Source: an uncultured Oscillospiraceae bacterium (GTDB lineage Bacteria; Bacillota; Clostridia; Oscillospirales; Oscillospiraceae). Taken from it: a stretch of DNA of 17,302 nt. The translations under genes were made by a program, and so were the position numbers. The DNA lies in NCBI GenBank assembly GCA_934667815.1, contig CAKUMO010000040.1, positions 1 through 17,302 of the forward strand, in the 5' to 3' direction. A model generated the notes under the pieces. The model worked only from the letters and a program-made list of their open reading frames with translations, did not search any database and had not been told where the DNA came from. Positions within the stretch are counted from its first letter, which is position 1. Each line of letters starts with the position of its first letter. Below, in pieces: positions 1 through 5,875 of this stretch.

Positions 1-32
1 AAAGGCAGACAGTACAATTGCACTGCCTGCCT
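1..32 (-). terminator. Hairpin terminator of the trpS-tagO-wecB transcript
   Basis: Arms 22-32 and 3-13 pair over 11 bp with one G-U and an 8-nt loop. On the minus strand the hairpin is followed by T residues that run off the window edge. It lies about 65 nt past the wecB stop, so it probably ends that operon, but the T tract cannot be fully seen. Confidence 0.6.
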
Positions 33-98
33 AATCCGAGGACACGCTTCAAGGTACCCCTATCAGGAGTAGCGGAAAGCTGCCTCGGTGTTTTATTC

Positions 99-1247
99 TC
101 ATGCGCGGAAATCTTCGGGCTTTTCCTCCCGCAGGCCGAAGTGCCACTCAATCGCGTCAGCGATGCGTGCGCAGGCGTTTCCGTCGCCATAGGGGTTGAC
201 CGCATGCGCCATGGCTGCGTAGACCTCCGGCTTCTCCAGAAGCTCCCCGGCCAGACGGACGATCTCGTCGTGCTCCACGCCCGCGAGCTTCACCGTTCCG
301 GCCTCCACAGCCTCAGGGCGCTCGGTCTCCCGGCGCAGGACAAGCACGGGCTTGCCGAGCGCAGGCGCTTCTTCCTGCAAGCCGCCGGAATCGGTCATGA
401 CAAAGCAGCAGCGTGCCATAAGATTGTGCATTTCCTCGACATCCACGGGGTCGATCAGATGCACGCGCTCCACGCCGCCCAGCTCCTCCTGCGCACACTG
501 GCGCACGGCCGGGCTGAGGTGCACGGGATAGACGACCTCAACATCCGCATGGCTGCGCACGACCTCGCGCACGGCGCTGAGAATGTCGTGCATGGGCTTG
601 CCGTAATTCTCGCGGCGGTGGCAGGTCAGGACGATCACGCGGCGATGCGCGAAGTCCAGCTCGTTCAGCTCCTGCGTGGAAAAACGGTAATCATCACGGA
701 CGGTGGTTTTCATCGCGTCGATGACCGTATTGCCGGTGATGAAGATCTCGCCCTGCACGGCCTCACGGCGCAGATTGGCTGCATTGGCCTGCGTGGGAGA
801 AAAATGCAGCGTGGCAAGGTCGCCCACGAGCGTGCGGTTCATTTCCTCCGGAAAGGGCGAGTATCTGTCATAGGTGCGCAGGCCGGCCTCGACGTGGCCG
901 ACGGGCACCTTGTGATAAAACGCAGCCAGCGCACCTGCAAAGGTCGTGGACGTGTCGCCGTGGACGAGCACCAGATCGGGCTGCGCGGTCTCGAGCACCT
1001 CGTCCATACCGAGCAGCGTGCGCGTAGTGATGGACGAGAGCGTCTGCTGCTTCTGCATGATGTTCAGGTCGTAATCGCCCCTGAGGCGGAAAATGTTCAT
1101 CACGGAATCGAGCATTTCGCGGTGCTGCCCGGTCAGGCAGCAGATGCTCTCGAGATTCTCGCGGGCAGCCAGCTCCAGAACGAGCGGCGCCATCTTGATT
1201 GCCTCCGGCCGCGTGCCAAAGACGGACATGACCTTAATCTTTTTCAT
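99..1247 (-). CDS. wecB: UDP-N-acetylglucosamine 2-epimerase (non-hydrolysing)
   Basis: This cytoplasmic enzyme interconverts UDP-GlcNAc and UDP-ManNAc, the ManNAc donor for wall teichoic acid linkage units and other surface glycans. The 382-residue length is typical. Family motifs are intact: GTRPEAIKMAP (11-21), HGDTSTTFAG (96-105), GHVEAGLRT (117-125), TCHRREN (208-214), TDSGGLQEE (285-293) and RRETERPE (305-312). I chose the ATG at 1247 because the protein then begins MKKIKVMSVFGTRPEAIK, as in homologues; the frame stays open upstream without family similarity. The start lies inside the tail of the upstream transferase gene (14-nt overlap), which suggests translational coupling. It is the last gene of the trpS operon. 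Gram-positive copies are also called mnaA. Confidence 0.95.
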   Translation of the reverse strand: MKKIKVMSVFGTRPEAIKMAPLVLELAARENLESICCLTGQHREMLDSVMNIFRLRGDYDLNIMQKQQTLSSITTRTLLGMDEVLETAQPDLVLVHGDTSTTFAGALAAFYHKVPVGHVEAGLRTYDRYSPFPEEMNRTLVGDLATLHFSPTQANAANLRREAVQGEIFITGNTVIDAMKTTVRDDYRFSTQELNELDFAHRRVIVLTCHRRENYGKPMHDILSAVREVVRSHADVEVVYPVHLSPAVRQCAQEELGGVERVHLIDPVDVEEMHNLMARCCFVMTDSGGLQEEAPALGKPVLVLRRETERPEAVEAGTVKLAGVEHDEIVRLAGELLEKPEVYAAMAHAVNPYGDGNACARIADAIEWHFGLREEKPEDFRA

Positions 1248-2310
1248 AGTGATCCGCCGAATCCTCCTTGTGTTTCTGTGCATCCTTGTGCCGGTGGCCG
1301 AAAATGACCCAGAAGCCGATTCCGCCCACGACGACCACCGCCGCAAGGAAAATGAGCGCCTGTGTCTCGCCGTCGTTGGTCAGCACGACCGCCGCCATGC
1401 CCAGAATCGCCGAGAGCATATAGGCAATCGCGACCGCCTGCTTCTGGCTGAAGCCCATGTCGATCAGCCGGTGATGCACATGCCCGCGGTCGGCGTGCAT
1501 GGGACTTTGCCCCTTGCTGACACGGCGCACGACGGCAAAGCAGATGTCAAAGATCGGCAGACCCAGCACCAGAAACGGCACGGCAAAGGAGATGATCGCA
1601 TACATCTTGAACAGGCCGTAGATCGAAATCGTCGAGAGCATGAAGCCCAGGAAGGTCGAGCCGGTATCGCCCATAAAGATCTTTGCAGGATTGAAATTAT
1701 AGGGAATGAAGCCCACGCAGGCGCCGACGATGGCCGCCAGCATCACGGCCGACATGAAATCCGCAACCAGCAGCGCCACGACCAGCATCGCGCCCGCCGA
1801 GATCGCGCACACGCCTGCGGCCAGCCCGTCGAGACCGTCGATGAAATTCACCGCATTCGTTATGGCGACGATCCAGATCACGCTCACGGGGTACGACAGC
1901 CACGTTGCAAGCTGTAAGCCCATAAAATGCTCGATGCGGCAGCCGTGCAGCACCGTCACCACCGCCGCAACGATCTGTACGACGAATTTCAGCCCGGCGT
2001 GCAGCGTAAAAATGTCGTCCAGCACGCCCAGAATGACGATGATGACCGCACCAAGCAGAATGCCGCGCACCTCACGGTCGATCTCCGGGAAGGCAAACAG
2101 CAGCGTGCTGACCAGAAATGCGGTGAAGATTGCAAGGCCGCCCATGCGCGGGATCGGCCTGTGGTGCATCCGGCGGCCGTCCGTCGGGACGTCCATCGCG
2201 CCGACCTTTTGGGCCAGACGTTTGACCAGCGGCGTGACGGCAAAGGCCAGCACCGCCGCGACCAGCAGCGCCAGACCGACCTTTGTGATAAAACTCGGGT
2301 CAAGAATCAT
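1234..2310 (-). CDS. tagO: Undecaprenyl-phosphate GlcNAc-1-phosphate transferase (TagO/WecA family)
   Basis: An integral membrane enzyme that moves GlcNAc-1-phosphate from UDP-GlcNAc to undecaprenyl phosphate, the first lipid-linked step of wall teichoic acid or other surface polymer synthesis. The 358 residues form many hydrophobic segments. Hallmark motifs of the MraY/WecA superfamily are present: the paired Asp at 98-99 (LDDIFTLHAGLKF), NAVNFIDGLDGLAAG (152-166), FMGDTGSTFLGF (212-223) and the HADRGHVHHRL loop (272-282). The HxHHR-type loop and the wecB neighbour favour TagO/WecA over MraY. The C-terminus is a charged cytoplasmic tail rich in His, Lys and Asp. The start has GAGGAA upstream, and the gene begins 21 bp after trpS, so the two are probably cotranscribed. 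Confidence 0.92.
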   Translation of the reverse strand: MILDPSFITKVGLALLVAAVLAFAVTPLVKRLAQKVGAMDVPTDGRRMHHRPIPRMGGLAIFTAFLVSTLLFAFPEIDREVRGILLGAVIIVILGVLDDIFTLHAGLKFVVQIVAAVVTVLHGCRIEHFMGLQLATWLSYPVSVIWIVAITNAVNFIDGLDGLAAGVCAISAGAMLVVALLVADFMSAVMLAAIVGACVGFIPYNFNPAKIFMGDTGSTFLGFMLSTISIYGLFKMYAIISFAVPFLVLGLPIFDICFAVVRRVSKGQSPMHADRGHVHHRLIDMGFSQKQAVAIAYMLSAILGMAAVVLTNDGETQALIFLAAVVVVGGIGFWVIFGHRHKDAQKHKEDSADHYEKD

Positions 2311-2331
2311 TGCTCTTTCCTCTTTGCTTCG

Positions 2332-3342
2332 TCAACGCGCGACGAAGCCTACCTTTTTATATACCTTGCGCAGCGTCTTTTCGGCCACAAAGGCGGCCTT
2401 CTGCGCACCGGCCTCGTAGATCGACTGCAGATACGCCTTGTCGTTGAGCAGGCGCGTGGCCTCCTCGCGGATGGGGCGCAGCAGCTCGACGACGGACTCG
2501 CCGACCGCCATCTTGAAGTCCCCGTAACCGCGTCCGGCAAATTCGGCCTCGATGGTCTCAAAGCTCTTGCCCGTGGCGGCGGAATAGATGGTCATGAGAT
2601 TGGAAATGCCCTTTTTGTTCTCCGGGTCATAGCGCACGCAGGCGTCGCAGTCGGTGATGGCACGCTTGAACAGGCGCATGATGTCCTCGGGCTTGTCCAT
2701 CAGGCACACGCGGCCGGGATCCTCGTTCTCGGACTTGGACATCTTGGCCTCGGGGTTGGCAAGACTCATGATGCGCGCACCGACCTTGGGAATGTAAGGC
2801 TCGGGCAGCTTGAACACATCGCCGTAGACACCATTAAAGCGTTTTGCAATGTTGCGCGTCAATTCGACATGCTGCTGCTGATCCTCGCCCACGGGCACGA
2901 GGTCCGCCTGGTACAGCAGAATGTCCGCGGCCATCAAAGCCGGATAGGTAAAGAGGCCGCCGTTGATATTGTCGGCATTTTTTGCGCTCTTATCCTTAAA
3001 TTGCGTCATGCGGCTGAGTTCGCCGAACATCGCGTAGCAATTGAGCACCCAGCCCAGCTCCGCGTGCTGGTGCACATGGCTCTGAAAGAACAGCACGTTC
3101 TTCTCCGGGTCGAGGCCGCAAGCGATATACTGCGCGAGCTGCTCCAGCGAACGGCGGCGCAGATCGGCCGGATTCTGGCGCACGGTAATGGCGTGCAGAT
3201 CGGCCATGAAATAGTAGCAGTCAAATTCCTCCGCTCTGTCCTTCCAGTTGCGGATGGCGCCCAGATAAGAGCCGAGGGTCAGGTCGCCCGAGGGCTTGAT
3301 GCCGGAGAGCATTCTTTTCTTGGGAGCAGCGGTTTCGTTCAT
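2332..3342 (-). CDS. trpS: Tryptophanyl-tRNA synthetase
   Basis: Class Ic aminoacyl-tRNA synthetase that charges tRNA-Trp in the cytoplasm. With the ATG at 3342 the protein is 336 residues, close to the usual 330. The HIGH-region equivalent is PSGDLTLGSYLGA (17-29) and the second signature is KMSKS (200-204). The family segment around residues 137-166, with MAADILLYQADLVPVGED, is also present. The ATG is preceded by AAGAGGCG at good spacing; a longer in-frame start at 3384 would place the ribosome site inside the coding region and adds no family similarity. The gene is first in an operon with tagO and wecB. The leader is only about 45 nt, too short for a T-box, so no tRNA-sensing control is visible. 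Confidence 0.96.
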   Translation of the reverse strand: MNETAAPKKRMLSGIKPSGDLTLGSYLGAIRNWKDRAEEFDCYYFMADLHAITVRQNPADLRRRSLEQLAQYIACGLDPEKNVLFFQSHVHQHAELGWVLNCYAMFGELSRMTQFKDKSAKNADNINGGLFTYPALMAADILLYQADLVPVGEDQQQHVELTRNIAKRFNGVYGDVFKLPEPYIPKVGARIMSLANPEAKMSKSENEDPGRVCLMDKPEDIMRLFKRAITDCDACVRYDPENKKGISNLMTIYSAATGKSFETIEAEFAGRGYGDFKMAVGESVVELLRPIREEATRLLNDKAYLQSIYEAGAQKAAFVAEKTLRKVYKKVGFVAR

Positions 3343-3394
3343 AAAATAACGCCTCTTTCGCGGTAAAATTCCAATTCTTTGCATGGTTCTGCTT

Positions 3395-3423
3395 ATCTTA
3401 GCACATTTTTATATAAGAATCAA
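3395..3423 (-). promoter_or_regulatory. Sigma-A-type promoter for trpS-tagO-wecB
   Basis: On the minus strand, TTGATT (3418-3423) and TAAGAT (3395-3400) are 17 bp apart, and the -10 carries an extended TG element (TGCTAAGAT). The predicted start near 3388 gives a leader of about 45 nt. The -35 overlaps the last three bases of the upstream hairpin, so terminator and promoter are packed back to back. Confidence 0.7.
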
Positions 3424-3464
3424 CAGATTTTCAAAAGTTCCAATAGACTTTTGAAAATCTGTTG
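3421..3464 (-). terminator. Perfect 18-bp inverted repeat between the 193-residue protein gene and trpS
   Basis: Arms 3421-3438 and 3447-3464 are perfectly complementary with an 8-nt loop. T6 precedes the hairpin and an AT-rich stretch follows it on the minus strand. It sits 17 nt after the stop at 3481 and directly before the trpS promoter, so it probably ends the upstream operon. The T tract after the stem is poor, and a smaller AAGCG/CGCTT hairpin next to the T6 (3465-3482) could be the actual terminator. Confidence 0.6.
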
Positions 3465-3480
3465 AAAAAAGCGCTTTCGC

Positions 3481-4062
3481 TTATTCCTCTTTTTCTTCCT
3501 CCGCCGGAACTTCTGCTGCTTTTTCGGGCGTTGCATCAGACTCAGAGGTCTCCTCCGGCGCCGGTTCTTCGGGCATCGGCTCCGGTTCCTCGATCTTGAA
3601 GGGCGGTGTGCCGTCCGCATTCAAATGCAGCAGCCACACGCGTTCCCCGTCCAGCTCCGTCTCCTGCATATGCGGCAGCCACAGGGGAAGCTGCTCGGCC
3701 TCGTGCAGAGGCAGTGACAGCATCAGGCCATCCTCCGTCCTGCGCAGGCGGCATGCGCCTACCGGCACACCGTCCAGCAGCCCGCGCCACGGAAGCCACG
3801 CCCCGCGCGGCCGCCTGTCCGCGACCACGCATACCGGCTCCTCTGCAAAATGGCTGACCGGCAGCCGGACGCGCAGGAACAGTCCGCTCGCCTGCGGCTC
3901 GGGAATGCCCAGATATTCCGAATCCCAGCCCGCGACGGCGTACAGCCGCACGATGCCGTCCTCGGCTCGAATCGTACCGGAAAACTCATAAAACAGGCCG
4001 TCGTGCGTAAGCTCCAGCGTGCCGGCCTTCTCTCCCTGCGCAAAAACTTCCAGTTCGCTCAT
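3481..4062 (-). CDS. Conserved-looking hypothetical protein with acidic Pro/Glu-rich tail
   Basis: I do not recognise this 193-residue protein. Residues 1-145 look like a compact soluble, beta-rich domain (MSELEVFAQGEKAGTLELTH, then alternating hydrophobic strands and several Trp). From about residue 148 to the end it is a low-complexity tail of Glu, Pro, Ala and Thr ending KEE. There is no signal peptide or membrane segment. The ATG at 4062 has a strong GGGAGGG site; an in-frame ATG at 4092 would lie before that site and is unlikely. The reading follows the codon pattern of neighbouring genes, which supports it as real. It lies 50 bp after the methyltransferase gene on the same strand, and its leader can form a hairpin overlapping the ribosome site. 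Confidence 0.75.
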   Translation of the reverse strand: MSELEVFAQGEKAGTLELTHDGLFYEFSGTIRAEDGIVRLYAVAGWDSEYLGIPEPQASGLFLRVRLPVSHFAEEPVCVVADRRPRGAWLPWRGLLDGVPVGACRLRRTEDGLMLSLPLHEAEQLPLWLPHMQETELDGERVWLLHLNADGTPPFKIEEPEPMPEEPAPEETSESDATPEKAAEVPAEEEKEE

Positions 4063-4072
4063 CAAAATCCCT

Positions 4073-4100
4073 CCCACAGAGCGTATGCGCACTCTGCGGG
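4073..4100 (-). promoter_or_regulatory. Leader hairpin overlapping the ribosome site of the 193-residue protein
   Basis: On the minus strand CCCGCAGAG (4092-4100) pairs with CTCTGTGGG (4073-4081), 9 bp with one G-U. The 3' arm ends in the GGG that begins the GGGAGGG ribosome site. No T tract follows, so it is not a terminator. It may lower initiation or act as an mRNA end or processing structure. Confidence 0.4.
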
Positions 4101-4112
4101 AAATAGTACCGT

Positions 4113-4718
4113 TTATTTGCGCCGTCCGAGGTAGCGGAACACCCGCTTTTTGTAGCTCAGATACTCTGCGCCGAACGTCGCGGTCAGGTATGGCTCCTCC
4201 TGCAAAATCTGGAAATGCAGCATAACGACGGCAAAGAGCGTCAGCGGAATCGTCAGCCAGTTGCAGTACATCAAAAGCACGCCGATGTACATGAAATCGA
4301 AGCCCAGAAAGGCCGGGTTGCGGCTGAAGGCATAAATTCCCGTTGTGACAATGGCGGTTTTATCCTTCTCCGGAATGCCCGCGCGCCAGCTATCCTTCAT
4401 GCAAAGCACGGCGGCAAGGAAAATTCCATCTCCGAGCAGCGCAATCCAGAACCCCGTAAAGCGTGCGCCGGCGGGCATCCAGCTCCAGCCAAAGACGATT
4501 GAGGCAAGCTGCGCCGGGACAATGACAAACGTGGCGACGGACATCAGCGTTTCGACCAGATGCAGCTTCTTTTCCCGCCGCAGACCGATCTGATGCGTGC
4601 GGATGCCGCGCCGCTTCTGTGCAAGCATTTTTCCAAAGTAAATTCCGTAAAATAACGCGAGAACTACCAGTGCAAGCAGCCAATATGGCAGTTTTTTCTC
4701 TAAAAAAGTATGGATCAT
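4113..4718 (-). CDS. PEMT/ICMT-like membrane methyltransferase family protein
   Basis: A 201-residue integral membrane protein of the isoprenylcysteine carboxyl methyltransferase / phospholipid methyltransferase-like superfamily. Hydrophobic spans lie near residues 12-30, 57-77, 88-106 and 140-170. The C-terminal S-adenosylmethionine-binding signature is visible: GIYAFSRNPAFLGF (127-140), then H168 and EEPYL (174-178), and FGAEYLSYKKRVFRYLG (182-198). The substrate is unknown; family members methylate lipids, prenylcysteine or other membrane-associated small molecules, and bacteria without prenylation carry many of them. The start ATG overlaps the stop of the upstream acetyltransferase (TCAT at 4715-4718, ATGA on the coding strand), and its GGGGAG ribosome site lies inside that gene, so translation is probably coupled. 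Confidence 0.85.
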   Translation of the reverse strand: MIHTFLEKKLPYWLLALVVLALFYGIYFGKMLAQKRRGIRTHQIGLRREKKLHLVETLMSVATFVIVPAQLASIVFGWSWMPAGARFTGFWIALLGDGIFLAAVLCMKDSWRAGIPEKDKTAIVTTGIYAFSRNPAFLGFDFMYIGVLLMYCNWLTIPLTLFAVVMLHFQILQEEPYLTATFGAEYLSYKKRVFRYLGRRK

Positions 4719-5470
4719 GTTTTCTTTCTCCCCATGATTTTTTCCAGTGCGGCACCGTCGATCTGGTTGACGGTCTGAAATTCACCGTTCCAGAACACCG
4801 CCCAGTTGTTGAATGCACAAGGCAGCGCCTTGGCCTGCTTCAGTTCCGTCACATGGTAAAATTGCGCTTCGATCTGCCGCTCCGCGCAAAACTCACGCAG
4901 CTTTTCCACCCGCTGCAGGCTGTACGGGCACTGGTCGGTGTAAAACACCGTCAGGCCGCGCTGCGGCACGGTCTGCTTCCTCGCGCCTTCGGCAAAGTGT
5001 GGGACGCTTCCGTCAAAGCTGAGCACTAAAAGCTCATATTCGCCCGCAGTATCGACTGTCTGAAAGCCGAATTTTCGCGCGAAGCTCTGGTCGGAGAGCC
5101 ATGCCTTCTGCTTCTGCGCTCCCAGCATGCACACGCCGGACCTTCCCTGTGCCCGCGCGTCTGCAAGGCAGGATTCCATGAGCCGGCGGCCGCAGCCCTG
5201 CCCTCTCGGCGCTCCCTGCACCCACAGGCAGTAGATATAAAAATAATTTTCGCCCTCGACCGGCACCCACGCCGTTTCCAGAGGCGCATACTCGATGAAC
5301 ACGCACTGCTTCGCGTCGAGCTTGCGGAACACATGCCCCTCCTGCAAGCGTTCAGCCAGCCACGCACGCTTGGCCTCGACCCCGGGATGCGCCGATTTTG
5401 TCCGGATAATGCAGCACAAGTGCTCGTTTGGAAGATTCTCCGGTGTCAAATCGATCCATTTAGCCTCCAC
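4715..5470 (-). CDS. GNAT acetyltransferase with C-terminal YoaP-like domain
   Basis: The 251-residue protein matches the YoaP type: an N-terminal GNAT acetyltransferase domain (about 1-155) and a C-terminal thioredoxin-like YoaP domain (about 170-248). Family segments include WIDLTPENLPNEHLCCII (5-22), EGHVFRKLD (44-52) and FIEYAPLETAWVP (58-70). The acetyl-CoA loop is RGQGCGRRL (89-97), and a lone-Cys TDQCPYS motif (178-184) sits in the thioredoxin-like part. The acceptor is unknown. The start is GTG at 5470, giving the family-like N-terminus and a GGAGGGGG site. An ATG two bases upstream is in another frame and would yield only eight residues. It leads the operon with the methyltransferase and the acidic-tailed protein. 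Confidence 0.88.
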   Translation of the reverse strand: MEAKWIDLTPENLPNEHLCCIIRTKSAHPGVEAKRAWLAERLQEGHVFRKLDAKQCVFIEYAPLETAWVPVEGENYFYIYCLWVQGAPRGQGCGRRLMESCLADARAQGRSGVCMLGAQKQKAWLSDQSFARKFGFQTVDTAGEYELLVLSFDGSVPHFAEGARKQTVPQRGLTVFYTDQCPYSLQRVEKLREFCAERQIEAQFYHVTELKQAKALPCAFNNWAVFWNGEFQTVNQIDGAALEKIMGRKKT

Positions 5471-5518
5471 ATGGCCGCCCCCCTCCGATTGTAAAATAGC
5501 TGATATGTATCATGCGTT

Positions 5519-5547
5519 ATTATACGAATTTCGCACTCGGTTGTCAA
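5519..5547 (-). promoter_or_regulatory. Consensus sigma-A promoter for the YoaP-type operon
   Basis: On the minus strand TTGACA (5542-5547) and TATAAT (5519-5524) are both perfect and 17 bp apart. Transcription should start near 5512, where a short dyad TGATA-N2-TATCA (5501-5512) covers the start region and could be an operator. It is divergent from the feo promoter, with 22 bp between the two -35 boxes. Confidence 0.85.
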
Positions 5548-5569
5548 GCGCGGGGGAGCGACTTTTCTC

Positions 5570-5598
5570 TTGACTATGCGCGGACCGCATGGTATGAT
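5570..5598 (+). promoter_or_regulatory. feoAB promoter with dyad in its spacer
   Basis: TTGACT (5570-5575) and TATGAT (5593-5598) are 17 bp apart; the start should be near 5605. The spacer contains a dyad ATGCG-N5-CGCAT (5576-5590), placed where a repressor would block RNA polymerase. Confidence 0.75.
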
Positions 5599-5608
5599 TT
5601 TTAAGAAC

Positions 5609-5632
5609 AAGTTATTCTCGACTAACTTCGAG
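5609..5632 (+). promoter_or_regulatory. Candidate metal-responsive operator in the feoA leader
   Basis: Two overlapping dyads lie just after the predicted start: AAGTTA-N8-TAACTT (5609-5628) and CTCGA-N6-TCGAG (5617-5632). The first has the size and position of a DtxR/IdeR- or Fur-type site, but it does not match a consensus I can name with confidence. The second covers the GAGG ribosome site of feoA. Confidence 0.45.
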
Positions 5633-5641
5633 GTATTTTTT

Positions 5642-5875
5642 ATGACATTAAAAGAACTCGGTGTCGGTAAAAGCGGCATCATCACCGCCGTCGGTGGAGA
5701 GGGCGTGCTGCGCTGCCGCCTGCTCGACATGGGGCTGATCCCCAAAACCAAAGTCACCGTGCAGAAGATCGCACCCATGGGCGACCCCATGGAGATCCGT
5801 CTGCGCGGGTACGAGCTGACGCTGCGCCTGGACGACGCGGCAAAAATCGAAATTCTGCCGGAGGTGGGTGCATAA
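5642..5875 (+). CDS. feoA: Ferrous iron transport protein A
   Basis: A 77-residue SH3-like protein that works at the cytoplasmic face of the FeoB ferrous iron transporter. The FeoA pattern is clear: MTLKELGVGKSGIITAV at the start, LRCRLLDMGLIPKTKV in the middle and GDPMEIRLRGYELTLRLDDA towards the end. I chose the ATG at 5642 because GAGG stands 8 nt upstream and homologues begin with MTLxEL; the open frame upstream contains the promoter. Its TAA shares an A with the feoB start (TAATG), so the two are translationally coupled. Confidence 0.95.
   Translation: MTLKELGVGKSGIITAVGGEGVLRCRLLDMGLIPKTKVTVQKIAPMGDPMEIRLRGYELTLRLDDAAKIEILPEVGA

Noticed and set aside
18..1307. Long plus-strand frame of 429 residues
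   Set aside because: It is antisense to wecB, whose protein has all family motifs; the plus-strand reading is His/Arg-rich and unlike any family I know.
1927..3366. 479-residue plus-strand frame
   Set aside because: Antisense to tagO and trpS; a shadow caused by high GC and codon bias.
3343..3420. T-box or other riboswitch upstream of trpS
   Set aside because: The stretch between the promoter and the ATG is about 45 nt, far too short for a T-box, and no T-box sequence is seen.
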